Source of the DNA: Blasia pusilla
Taxonomy: Eukaryota; Marchantiophyta; Marchantiopsida; Blasiales
Length of the DNA: 64,000 bases
Assembly (NCBI GenBank): GCA_050084515.1
Contig: CM114273.1
Span: 31,248,001-31,312,000 of the forward strand
Direction: 5' to 3'
Shown here: in pieces, positions 53,585 to 64,000 of the stretch
Position numbering within the stretch: position 1 is the stretch's first letter
Layout: every line of letters starts with the position of its first letter
The notes under the pieces: generated by a model
Seen by the model: the letters and a program-made list of their open reading frames with translations, nothing else
What the model was told of the DNA's origin: nothing
Databases searched by the model: none
Translations under genes and position numbers: made by a program

Positions 53585-55030
53585 CCGTACGATTCCTCGC
53601 CTGCTTGTGGCATACTACTCGCCATCCAAGAGATTCCTCCTCGTCGAGGAAGAAAGCCTGTTCAACTTGACTAGGGAATACAAAAGGTTCAGACCATTCA
53701 GGTTGCATTTTCTTGAAGTTTGCTAGTAAGAATCCATCACTATCACGCTTCATTGTAGCCTAGCCCCACGCCAATCTGGTCGCACCCAAATCCCTTTCAT
53801 GAGAATGATAGGATTGGATGTGTTCCCATAGTCCAATTTCCATATGTCAGTTAGCTCTCCTATGTATCCCATTTGCATCCATCCTCTATCTTCGTGATTG
53901 CTCATTTGCTCGAATACAGATATCAACCCTAAATCATATGTGACAAAATGATTGTTGCTTTGATCTACCATACGGAAGTGGTTTCCATAGGCTTGCATTC
54001 TCTTGTAAGCTAAGACGGACATTTGAGGTGGAGCAGACAGAAGATAGACATTCCGGTCCATATTTGTGTGTAGTGTTTAATGCTCCCGGATTGCCAATCG
54101 AATCCATTATGTGAATGCTGGAAAGCCCCCGGCACCACTCCCAATATGTGCATTTTTCTCCATATTATATTTCCTGTAGAGGTCATGCCTTTATTAGCCG
54201 ACCAGTATCTGGTGAGCGAAGACATAAAATAAAAAAAGGAAGCCAAATAAATGCAACAACTCGTAGGCTTTAGTCATTCAACCCTTTACTTACCTCCACC
54301 ATGGTTGCATTACACTAGTGTTTTGCAACACATATTCATGAGTCATCTGCCAAATATGCCTCAGAAATTGCAATGGGGAACCTCTGCCTTGAAGAACTTC
54401 ACCTACCGCTCCCTCATCTTCCTCCGCTTGCCATATCCTGGCCTTCACATGTTCAAACCCCGCCATATACTATGTCAAATATCCCAAGGTCTCGTGTGAA
54501 ATGTAACCCATTGCCATGTTGGCTTCACACATGTATCTTGTCAAGACGGTCTTTCAAAACTTTCATAAAATGCTCCAGTGGGAACATCCACCTCGTATAA
54601 GCAGGCCGTACTGTCCAAGCTCTTCTACAACATGGATAACAAGATGAGTCATGACATCAAAGAAGGCGGGAGGAAAATGGATCTCCAAATCGCACAATAA
54701 TTCCGCCACATCATCTTTGAGTTTGGGAAAGCTTGCGGCAAATCAACTGATGTATCGTCTCATTGATAAACCATCCTCAACTTTGGACATCCCACACAGG
54801 TCTATGTCTCCTAAACCCAATATCCCAAAATAATTGCCCAATACATGAAAATCCCTAGCACGTGCACAAAAAAAGACCAGAATGGATAACCTCAATACAT
54901 GTCGATCGTTCCTCAACAACTGCAAATCTCGACCCCGACTCGGTTGTGAAGAAAAACTCCTCCAAATAGCAAGTCGTACTTCTGTGGTACTGAGGATGCT
55001 CAGATCTCCTCGATGTGCAGTGCGGGTCAA
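53585..55030 (-). pseudogene. CACTA TNP2-type transposase remnant (DUF4218 and DUF4216 regions)
   Basis: On the minus strand the upper part (54850-54250) has DDVAELLCDLEIHFPPAFFDVMTHL and EELGQYG, then GYISHETLGYL, as in the DUF4218 region of plant TNP2 transposases. The lower part (54061-53585) has YKRMQAYGNHFRM, YIGELTDIWKLDYG, VFPSQVEQAFFLDE and GWRVVCHKQARNR, matching DUF4216. Several stops and frame changes lie between. The N-terminal catalytic region is absent. Intact TNP2 cuts CACTA ends; this copy cannot. Confidence 0.8.
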
Positions 55031-56160
55031 GCGGTACGGTACGGCACTGGAGGCATAGAACGCCTACGAACGAAACGACACTCAAGAACGGGATGCGGCA
55101 CTCAACAGTATATCCTCTTCAATAGCAACACACACTTTGCTCCAATGATAGTGCGGCTCCGCAATCGAGACGGTGCGGTGTGGCCACGAGTGGCACGGCG
55201 CAGCAACCGGCCGCGCGTTGCGGCTACATGCGTCAGGACATGGTACTCAAGCGGCTACAATTCACAACATAGTAAAGCATGAAAACAAATTGGACCCAAT
55301 AAATCAACCATCATCTGTTAGTGTTGGACAGTGCTCGCATGTGCTCTGCACGCTATAGTTTTGGCGGCGTGTTGCAATGTGACGGTGGCGGCCATAACAG
55401 AGCATGTTGAGGCAACACAAATACAAAAATCAACGATCGTTGTCACATACCGTCCGATCAATGACGGTCGAGGCTTGGCAACATACGGCGCGCAATTTCC
55501 GACCTATGGTAACGAAGGTCCGACAGTGGATGGATGACGGCCGCTTGGACGGCAGGGTCGTGACCGTGCAGAGCAACCATGGTCGCGGCAACGTGCGGAG
55601 AAGATGCGGTCACGGAAGTCGTCGCGCTGACAGAAACTCGGTCGGTAGGCAGTTGGTAGCAACGCAGCCGGAGGTCGCATCCGGCAGGTCAGCAGGTCGG
55701 CAGCGGGCTGTCAGAAATAGACGGGTGGTCGCGGCCGTGAAGGCCGACGGTGGCAACTCGGGGACAGGCAGGGCGGTAGTAACGGCAACTGAACGATCGC
55801 CAGTAGAGAGGACGGAAACTACAGGTCTGGGGGCCGGAGAAGCCACGGAAGTAGCGACAAGTAGCGACAAGAGCAGCGCGGTGGTCCGGGATCGGGACCG
55901 CAGGGTCCACGATCGGGACGGCACGATAGTCTAAGGGGTCGAAGTCTCGGCGACACAGTAGCCGGTGTAGTCGCGAGGGGTGAGCGGCAGGAAACGGCGG
56001 GCTTCACGGCCAAAAATGGCCGAACAGCGAACCGCATTGGCAGTATGGTCGACGGCGGCTCAACGCGGAACGCGGTACGGCTGGCAGGCTCGTGGCGAAC
56101 CGTGGAGCTGCCCCAATGTCGGCAGGACGCGATAGGGCGCCGCCGTCCCCCTTTTTCTTT
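55031..56160. other. GC-rich island, no gene recognised
   Basis: About 1.1 kb of CG-dinucleotide-rich sequence in otherwise AT-rich surroundings, with words such as GGTCGG, GGCGGC and CGGTAC recurring without a clear period. Long open frames exist on both strands (for example 55404-55934 plus), but with biased, low-complexity Arg/Thr/Gly products and no domain. It replaces the missing 5' part of the CACTA transposase. Confidence 0.4.
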
Positions 56161-57600
56161 GTCGCCTTACTCAAATAACCCTCGGGAAAAATGGGTCAAG
56201 CCTATTTTGTCTAACTTGACTACCCCTCTTCTGACAGATTGCAATTTGAGGGCTTCTCCACAACTCCCTCCTAAAATTGAGGGTCAACACCCCCAAAAAT
56301 GGTTTTCACTCACTTTCTAACTTAAAGGACATGTTCCCTTGTCCTATACCCTAAGATGACAATGATTCTCATTTTTCTATCCATCAACAAGGATTTTTTT
56401 ACAAGGATTTCACTCACACCTTGGAATAGTGGCTATGGGAGCCCAACAAAAATTGTTGTAACTTCACACTCAGATGATTAAATTGTGCACCATTTTTTCC
56501 ACAATGTGCACATCTTTCCGATCTCCAACGTCATCAAACTGGGTTTCTCCATTCAATCTTCCACCAAAAACTAAGAGGGACTGTCGTGCAACCCAACATC
56601 TCTTTCTCCTACGCAAAAGTTGACAGCGCTTCCGCGCTGATTTCTCCCCAAAAAAACTTCAAACCTGTAAACACAAAAACTAGCAAGCTACACGGTGCTC
56701 CCAAGCGCAGTGGCATGGGAAACCCGCTCCCATGCTCAATTTCTAACACAAATTGGGCAACGCTTTTGCGTGCCACTCTCCCGAACGAAAATCACCCATG
56801 CAAAATAGCAAATTGCATAGCTCGTGCCTCCGTGAGCACTCCCATGAGCCATGAAGCGGGGAACGCGGTCCCCAACTTGCATCAAACAACAAGCACCAAT
56901 GAGCTCCTCCATTGTAACTCTCCCACTCACTAGTTCTCTCCTTGTAAATCAAGTAGATATCACATCACCTCTCACACCAAGCTCTCTATGGTGTGCACTC
57001 TCTCTCTCATGTCAAACCAAACCCACTCTCCTAATGAGAGGCTTAGGTTACACACACAAGGCAAGGAGGACCATAGCTCCGCCTCCTCATGCCCAAAGGT
57101 TCAACAAAGAGAGAATGAGCTCTCAAGCTCTCCCTCTTGGAGGTATACTCCCTTCCCTCTCCCAAACTCTCTCCTCGTTAAACTATGCTCGCAGTTCACC
57201 TCCTTGGCTCTTGACCTGCTGCAACAGATCAAGGGCCACTTCCCAAAGTGGAAAGTCAACTATATTCCAAATGAAACTTATTTGAAATAGTCGAAACGAA
57301 GGGGAAACGTGCTCTCTCAAGTTACATGTGGCCTCAACAGGTCAACCTCGGCCTCTTGAGGTTGTCCTCCAATATCTTCAAAGGCGCTCTACTAGATCTC
57401 GCCAATCTATCCTAAAAGTTGTGACAAATAAGACCATTTTCTTATTCCAATACGACTATGAAAGAATTCCAAATATAGATGTTGTATTAATGTAGGATCA
57501 TAAATATTAGTTGCAAACCTGTGGATGAGAGTAATCTACTTACTTTGCTCTAAAATATTACCCAATGAATCTCGGTCATGAAAATATATAATCAATCTTA
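56161..57600. other. CT-rich then AT-rich interval, no gene recognised
   Basis: Pyrimidine-rich sequence with CTCTCTC and CCTCC tracts up to about 57280, then AT-rich. Open frames (for example 56851-57285) are low in complexity, and no domain is visible. It may be LTR or transposon non-coding DNA. Confidence 0.35.
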
Positions 57601-57626
57601 TTACACTTGATTGCTCAACGTGCAGA

Positions 57627-58130
57627 CTAAACTTGAAGATTCGTGAACATGCTTTTGAAGAAAAAAAATACCTTCATTAAGAAAAAAATATATGGTGAGA
57701 ATCCAATATTAACAAAATAAAAAAATACATACAAAATAATGAAATCAAAGTATCTTGCGTCAAGGTATAACGATATTTTGTCAATAATATCTTCAATTGT
57801 TGTACTCTTTGCCAATGTGTATGATATGGCATCATATCCCTTGTATACATACTTATAAAAGCAATTCACTACCAATATAATATTCATTATCTCCAAATTA
57901 ATATGGCAATCAAATAGGGCATATAGCATTGGATTGTAGGGAACCATCCAACAATCATTAATGTCATGATTCGACTTATTAACCAACCTACCATTATCAC
58001 ATCTACACGAACACATATGTGCAATAACTCTAGTAATTAATGAGGAATTTGTTAAAATGTTTAATGCTAGAGTATTAAAATAAAAAATTCAAGTAAAAGA
58101 TAAAAACTTACCGCTTATAATAGGATATTC
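57627..58130 (-). pseudogene. Helitron Rep domain fragment
   Basis: The minus-strand frame reads DNGRLVNKSNHDIND, then WMVPYNPMLYALFDCHINLEI, YKYVYKGYDAISY, and DIIDKISLYLDARY. This matches the conserved block of plant Helitron replication proteins (V-V-P-Y-N-P ... H-I-N-x-E ... Y-K-Y-x-Y-K-G-x-D ... Y-x-D-A-R-Y) that includes the Tyr region used to nick DNA for rolling-circle transposition. A donor site (GCG|GTAAGT on the minus strand, about 58112) precedes it, so an upstream exon ends there with ENEDEYPIIS. The helicase part is not present in the window. Confidence 0.75.
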
Positions 58131-58139
58131 ATCCTCATT

Positions 58140-59604
58140 CTCCATTGTCATGGATGCAAAATGATTTGGATAGCCCTTTGAACAAAATTGTCATTTTTTC
58201 TATACATGGCGCATTTGGACGAAGTACTCCATATGATCAATGTATCATAAAATTTATTTTTGGATTCTCATCATCCACTTCTCTGAACACCGTTGATCTA
58301 ATCAGCCCCCTTTTACGACAAGAAGCCTAAATTTGATCGTTCTGACTTAGACATCCAAGGAGTCATAGTAATATGATGTAGATGGTTTATGGAGTACCAT
58401 TACTAAGATTATCTAACCCTACATTACATCAGGGTTCGGGGCATCCCGATGCGTCACGGAGATATAGGGGCATAGCTCTTGGTATGCCAAGACGACGCAG
58501 GGGTCTGATTTAGGGTTTAGGAAAACTAGGGTTTTTTTACATTTTTAAAAAAATAAAAATGAAGGAAATTTGGTTTAAAACCCTAGTTTCCTTAGTAGTG
58601 AAATGGTTGAGAGCGGAAACGATAGCGCATTCTCGTATGTCGAGTTATCTCCATGTTCGAGTTGTGTCGAAGCTCTTTTGTGAGCTCAAGGACGGACTGG
58701 GCCATTTTGTACCTTCAATATTTGTAACATATTTCAGTGATTTCGTAACATTTTGTTTTCTTGCAAGGTATGAGAGCGATATGTTTTCCAGTCATTTGTA
58801 GTTGGAGATCTGGTGTGTTTTATCAAATTCTTGGGAGATGGCTACTTCTTCGTCAGTTCGTGCTCGCCCTCATGCGGTGGATGAAGGTGAGTTAGATGGG
58901 TCTAACTATACACTATGGAAGTTAAAAAAAAAAAGTCCTCAAAATAGTTGAGATCTGGGAGACGACCACATGGGTCGATTCGAATCTACAAGCTACTTTG
59001 AGTTCTGCATATTCATCTCCGTCTAGTGATATCGATCCTATTGTGATGCTAGCGTGGAAACGAAAAAGGATGATGCTCTATATGCTATTATCACGAATTT
59101 AACTAATTATATCATGACTCTCGTTCAACATACGACCACTGCAGGTGAGGCGTATAACATTATGATCGAAGAACAAATGTGAAACTATGAAAGAGAATCA
59201 GATGCAATATCTGGAAAATCAACTTACGTTTGAGAAATTTTCAGAAGTGCGGAGCCATTTTTCACGAGGATCAAGAATCTTCAAGATCAGATGACGTCCG
59301 TATGAATTTCAAATCCTAACAATGATTTGGCACATCGGTGCATAAGGATTATGCCTCCGAGCTATGATAGTTTGGCCATTGCATTGAATACTCAAGAAAG
59401 ACCCACATCGCTTACTTTTGAATAATTTTATGCAATGTTGGTAGAACAAGAAATACACTTCAAACCAAGAGAGGGAAGTAATGCAACATTTACTGCCAAC
59501 ATACAGAGAGGTAGAAATCAATATTACATTTCAAATATCAATAAGATATTTCCAAATAAATCCTTCAAATCCTTTTATCTTGGTAAGCTAGGTCATCTTA
59601 TCAA
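58140..59604 (+). mobile_element. 5' part of a Ty1/copia retrotransposon inserted in the Helitron
   Basis: A Copia gag with leader and primer-binding site lies in plus orientation between two minus-strand Helitron parts. It ends just after the gag zinc knuckle; no protease, integrase or RT follows. The left boundary is approximate. Presumably the rest was deleted, since Helitron coding sequence resumes at about 59605. Confidence 0.6.
58766..58780 (+). promoter_or_regulatory. Degenerate tRNA-Met primer-binding site
   Basis: AGGTATGAGAGCGAT differs by two bases from the usual TGGTATCAGAGCGAT of plant Copia elements, which pairs with initiator tRNA-Met. The 5' LTR would therefore end at about 58763. 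Confidence 0.5.
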
Positions 59605-59615
59605 AGATTGTTGAA
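58838..59615 (+). pseudogene. Copia-type Gag
   Basis: From ATG 58838 the product begins MATSSSVRARPHAVDEGELDG and has the Copia gag opening LDGSNYTLWKLK. Later segments read LQDQMTSV, IMPPSYDSLAIALN, LTFE, and a knuckle-like YLGKLGHLIKDC near 59578-59613 (first Cys replaced). The frame is broken by an A-run near 58927, and by stops near 59180, 59230, 59302 and 59423. It belongs to the UBN2-type gag family of plant Copia elements. Confidence 0.75.
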
Positions 59616-60035
59616 AGATGAGTCATGGTATTTTTAAATCCCCTCAAGGTCTCAACCCTTCGTCTATCACGATTATCTCGATGCATAATCCTTCTCCTGC
59701 GTTCAATTTGATATTCATTATCACAAATATAAATCTAAGCAATTTGTGGAAATACACCCGTATCCAAATTCAGAGGTCCAATAACATCATAAATACCATC
59801 TTGAATCCTCAAGTTTCTTGCACCACCGCCATGCTCTATAACATGTACTCCAGTTGACGCCAATTATAGGGCGCTATCATACACACGTGCATTACACAAC
59901 AAATGAAGACTGTTTGGCTTGAAATCAACTCCAATAGAAAACGAGGCAAAGCCTCCAAATATGGTAATTGAACCTTACAAAGCTTGCAACACATCCCAAA
60001 ATGAGAGTTCGAAGACGTTGACGATTTCACTCTCT
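59605..60035 (-). pseudogene. Helitron N-terminal region (FGMCCKLGKVQLP block)
   Basis: The minus-strand frame has SHFGMCCKLCKVQLPYLEALPRFLLELI, matching the start of plant Helitron Rep-helicase proteins (F-G-x-C-C-x-x-G-K-V-x-L-P). After a frame change it has LNLDTGVFPQIA and IYICDNEYQIERRRRIM, the I/F-A-Q-x-Y-I-x-D-x-E-N-E step that follows. It is upstream of the Rep fragment on the same strand, separated from it by the Copia insertion. Confidence 0.72.
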
Positions 60036-60289
60036 CATACTTCTAGTGTAGAGCACGACAAGTCAGACAAACATCATTCATATATCCAATAGTGTAACAT
60101 TAGATAAAATATCAATACAATCACTCAACCTGAGCATTCAAATATGTTTATCTTCAAATTCAGGTATACACACATTATTCAATAACTTCGTCAAGTTTAC
60201 CACCCTTCTACATGGCATATCAAGAATAGTAGGAAATACATGATCTTCGTTTACCTCTGCCTAAAAATCATGATAATCCATCCCAGTAG

Positions 60290-61832
60290 GATGATTGTAT
60301 TAACGTATAGACAATCTTGAAGGACCACAAGAATATCCATCATCATGGAGATTAATCAAATCAACATGCCTTCGTCTTTAGCCTCGTGCAACTCGAAGCA
60401 TATCATGTAATTGTTGAGGGTTGGAAGGAACAAGAAGACTAGGAAGAACAATTTATAAAAAATATAATCATCATAAGGTGATAATATATCAAGGTTAATT
60501 AATAAAAAAAACATGCAAGAATGTAAAGGCTATAGAGAGGAAGTGTGCATCGGAGACAACGTGATATTAATTGTCAATGGAGGAACCACATCAAAAGTAG
60601 TACTTATTGGCCTAAAATACAACCAAACTTTAGAATATATCCAAGTTATTCAAAATAGACCAAAAAGGAGTGTAATGAAAAAAGAATAAAATTAAAAGTC
60701 ATATCTTAGATTATCTTGAACATCAAACTCTCTCATTCTATTAATATTAGTACTCGTAGGAGCGATTCTTTTGCCTATTGGAACAACATCTATTCCAACA
60801 TGAATTTTTTTTTCAAGATTATTTGTCATTATCATTGAATCACCACTACATGCCCCATCATTGACATATTGATCAAGCAAATTAGCATGTCTGCATCTTA
60901 GGCCTCGTGCACAAGCAACTCGAATCATGTCATGTAATCGTTGAGGATTGGATGTAATCGGAAAAGTGCAAAAATAAAAATTATAGAAATACAATCGTTA
61001 TGATAGGATAATCAATATAAAAAAAATTTGACGAATTTTTTTTTTATAGTAAGGAAGAGTACATTCGAGACGGTGTGATTACAATTATCGAAAGGGGAAG
61101 CACATTAAACGTGATTCACATAGACATGGGGAAAAGCCCAAACTTAGAATATAACAAACTTAATTAAAAAAGGAAAAAAGTGAAGTTAGATATAATAAAT
61201 TATACAGGAAAATAGAAGTACCTCGTATTATCTTCAACATTGAAGTCGTTAATTCTAGTGACAGTCGTAGGAGCCATTACTTCATTAATAGGTGCAATAG
61301 TCATCGCAACATTAGGATTTGTGTCATATGTGTAAATCTTTCTAGAAGGGTCACAAGGGCTTCCATCATCATCAAGATCAACCATATCAACATACCTTCA
61401 TCTTCGACCTTGAGCTTGTGCAACTCGGAGCATGTCATGAAATCATAGAGGGTTGGAAGGAAAAGGAAGACTACAATAAACCAAGTTATTAAGGATTTTG
61501 ACTTGTAATTTCCACGTAAGAATATGTAAAAAAAAAACTTATGGAAAGAAAAAGGAGAGTAGAATAGAAATACACATAGGAGATGACCTAACTAAAACAT
61601 TAGAAAGATGAATCGCATCCATCATAGTTGTCATTGGTCTGCAAAACAAACCAAACAAAATTACAATAAGCTAATATCATTCATAAGAACTCTAATCTTA
61701 AAGTACTGAATCAATAAAATAAAATAATACTTGGGATTCCAAATTTGTATATCTTGAATTTTGTCCTTCAGCTCTTGCAAGTTTAGGTAGTTATGTATCC
61801 ATTGTGGATTTGATGAATTTGGAAGTCTACAA
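60290..61832 (-). repeat. Three tandem 514-bp units with exon-like segments in the Helitron 5' region
   Basis: Matching landmarks recur at a fixed 514-bp step: GTGCATCGGAGACAACGTG (60545), ACATTCGAGACGGTGTG (61059) and ACACATAGGAGATGACC (61573). Each unit carries, on the minus strand, a segment like NPQRLHDMIRVACARGLRCRH. Two also carry a second one like PIGKRIAPTSTNINRMREF then DVQDNLRYDF, and DDDGSPCDPSRKI-like ends. A fourth, more diverged copy of the first segment lies near 61750-61830. The segments look like duplicated exons of the protein N-terminus. Confidence 0.65.
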
Positions 61833-63990
61833 AATAAATAAGAAACAAATTTGAATTGAAAATTTGTATTCCATACAACTAAAATAAAATAAAATAAAAT
61901 ATTTAAATTAAAATAGTTCTGAATGTCCTTACATTCTAGACGTTGTAGTTGCAGAAGGAGGTACAAAGCGCACATTATGAAACTTTATTTCCAATTCTTT
62001 GATATGTTGCCTTTTTTGCCTTCTTAGATGCAAGATGCATAGTGCCCTCAAAGTTTGTGATCTCAACGAAAGGCCTTTTACCATTTTGTCGTTATACTTG
62101 ATCCTTATCCGTTATATAAGGAGTATATCTACAAAAATCCAATAAGATTTCAAATATCTCTAATTAATAAAAATATACAATTTTGCAATTAGAGAACATA
62201 TGAACTTCACCGTTGCATCTATATCAATCCCAAAGGCTAAGTTTCTCATATTTCACAGTTAAAAAAGATAATGAATGTACGATTACGTGAGATTGAGCAG
62301 TACTTATGTCACTTGAATCATCATAGTCATAAGAATGACCAAAACTGAGAATCCAAGATCCATAACCTAGAGTCTCCCACACAAACGAATGGCCATAAGA
62401 TATGAGTTCAGAGGAAGAAATATAATCATTAGTTGAACTTGTATCTCTTCTTCCTTCTCACCTTGGGATTAATCAAGGTTAATACTTTCATTAAAATATT
62501 ATATAGGTGTGGATAGAACTCCTTATACACTCTTATCTAACACTTGCCTAACATCCTCAATTTGTATAATCATGTACTTATTGTCCACCTCCGCAAAAAA
62601 AGAAGGTGGTGGGACATAGCTATCACCCGAAACTTGTAAGACTTCAATTACCTCAAGATTTTCCGGCATAAGCTCAAGTGTGAGAGGCACATACGACTCA
62701 CCATCATTGCCTTGCCTCACCATTTATAGGATATTCGGTTGCTCCAACGCTTCTCTGACACAACTTGCAAAATCCGTGTCAAGTTATTATATTTAAATAA
62801 TTTTATATTTAAACCAACAAAAATAAATAGTTTTCATAATTTGTAGAGAAAGTACTACATTTTCCATCAATTTTTTATGAATATATGTGCCAACAATGTA
62901 TATACACAATATATACTCTCTTGGCTAATTACTCTTATTGCTATATTCAACATTTGAATCATGATTGGGAGAAAGGATATCAAACATCGAATCTCCAATC
63001 TCTCGATTATATTCACTAATGTCTAAATCCCCATAATCCATACGCCCATATTTATGATCAAACTCATCACCAACATACCATCCCTCTGAATCATAGCGGG
63101 AAGTGGAGGAATACTTTGCATCGTTAAGTTCTTCAAGACCAAGGCAAATATCGATAGAGTATCTCCTATCACTATTAAGAGTAATCACAGTTTCCTTGCC
63201 TATTGGAACTTTTGTAACCTCTTCTATCTCATTGAAAACATTTGAACTAGAAGGGAACAAATTAGGGTCCACATCAAATTATTTTTGTTTTCGTTGCAAG
63301 CAAGACAACGAAAATCTATGTTCATCTTCTATCTCTATCACATATTCAGGACTCGCAATTGTCATAAAATATTTTTTTTTGCAATTAAAGGCCTCTTGCA
63401 TCTCGATGAGAGAGTTGACATGGCACAAGTTAGGCTCACTCCGCATAAGCAATATGATTGGCTGCAAGTTAAAAAAAATATTTCAAATTTTCAATATGAG
63501 ACATAAATAAAAAGATGAATGATAATTAGATGAAATTAATTTAAATATAACGCTATTGCTATTTTTCAAACTAGATATACCAAGTAAGCAAATCATATTT
63601 GTTTATATGTTTTCACAGAGCTCGCATAATAACAAATGTAAGATAATCCTTTTAAAATCTAAGATTTCTCTCTAAAATTTGTAAGAAAATAAATTTATTT
63701 AATATTAACTTTAAAGGATCTCAAAGGAGGAAAAAGTTAACCCGAAAATCAAAAGAGGAGGGCTATCTCTACACCTATCTTCCCCTTCCCTATCATAGAC
63801 ACTCTCGCGGCTATTAGGCAAACACAAGTCGATATCACCCTTGCCTTTTTTGTTTCCAATCTTCATGTATGGCAATGTTACCTCTCGAGCGGGCCAATGA
63901 GTAAACGCCATGAGTCCCAAATCAATGTGTTTTATCGATTGACCTTCAAGATTCCTAAGTTGGAAACAAAACTTAAGTTGAGAATTACAA
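61833..63990 (-). pseudogene. Upstream exon-like segments on the Helitron strand, unrecognised
   Basis: Minus-strand open segments at 62523-62723 (with DSYVPPPSFFAEVDNKYMI), 62925-63272 (acidic, with ICLGLEELNDAKYSS and MDYGDLDISEY) and 63711-63920 (with MGLMAFTHWPAREVTLPYM) lie upstream of the Helitron coding region. They are embedded in AT-rich introns. None matches a domain I know. They may be captured or Helitron-specific N-terminal exons. The unit runs off the right edge of the window. Confidence 0.3.
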
Positions 63991-64000
63991 GACGGAGGAT

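Larger units (their letters stand above)
43860..55030 (-). mobile_element. CACTA/EnSpm DNA transposon, interrupted by an LTR retrotransposon
   Basis: On the minus strand the order is: TNP2-type transposase remnant (DUF4218 then DUF4216, 55030-53585), an inserted LTR element (48485-53584), then a second gene with a Transposase_24-type region and a DUF8039-like end (48480-44944), then subterminal repeats (44240-43860). This is the normal gene order of plant CACTA elements. The left part of the transposase (catalytic core) is missing beyond 55030. Exact termini were not found. Confidence 0.65.

Noticed and set aside
55404-55934. 176-codon open frame in the GC-rich island
   Set aside because: High GC removes stop codons on both strands. 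The product is low-complexity and an overlapping antisense frame is equally open.
1-64000. tRNA, rRNA or organelle-derived genes
   Set aside because: I looked for tRNA-like T-loop and anticodon patterns and for familiar rRNA or plastid gene phrases and recognised none. A tRNAscan-SE run would settle it.

Overview
The window is nuclear DNA from a streptophyte: a non-seed land plant or a charophyte alga fits best. The basis is TTTAGGG-type telomere-like tracts, a spliced RH13/DDX24-type helicase gene, plant transposon families (CACTA/EnSpm, Helitron, hAT, Copia), and Ty3/gypsy elements of a type otherwise familiar from green algae and charophytes. I cannot name the species. Apart from the helicase gene (30.3-35.6 kb, minus strand), almost everything recognisable is mobile DNA, much of it nested and decayed.

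Layout. 0-9.3 kb: a GC-rich unit with two divergent genes. On the minus strand is a DDE/MULE-like transposase remnant. On the plus strand is a spliced gene whose product joins a coiled-coil region, a ParB-like domain and an eroded class-beta N6/N4 DNA methyltransferase. Between them lies an array of nine palindromes at about 67-bp spacing, and the same palindrome recurs in introns and 3' of the gene. 9.3-12.6 kb and 12.6-21.4 kb: two copies of a Ty3/gypsy retrotransposon whose polyprotein carries a C5-cytosine DNA methyltransferase between protease and reverse transcriptase, and a PHD-finger-like C-terminus. 21.4-23.8 kb: AT-rich, no gene seen. 23.8-25.0 kb: a MITE-like element with large palindromes, then a 350-400-bp direct duplication around a telomere-like tract. 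25.1-26.2 kb: short tandem repeats. 26.3-28.5 kb: a decayed hAT transposase, then a 42-bp minisatellite. 36-43.7 kb: a region in which the motif GGCGGCTAA is scattered and locally tandem, with unrecognised plus-strand exons. 43.8-55 kb: a CACTA/EnSpm element (minus strand) interrupted by a Ty3/gypsy LTR element at 48485-53584 with matching target-site duplications. 55-57.3 kb: GC-rich then CT-rich, no recognised gene. 57.6-64 kb: a minus-strand Helitron remnant interrupted by the 5' part of a Copia element; its upstream part contains three 514-bp tandem units.

Two unrelated elements here carry DNA methyltransferases: a base-N6/N4-type enzyme with a ParB-like domain beside candidate palindromic binding sites, and a C5-type enzyme inside a retrotransposon. 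Premature stops that differ between the two retrotransposon copies are mostly C-to-T changes in CG or CHG context, as expected if these copies were themselves methylated. All domain calls come from reading motifs by eye; no database search was run.
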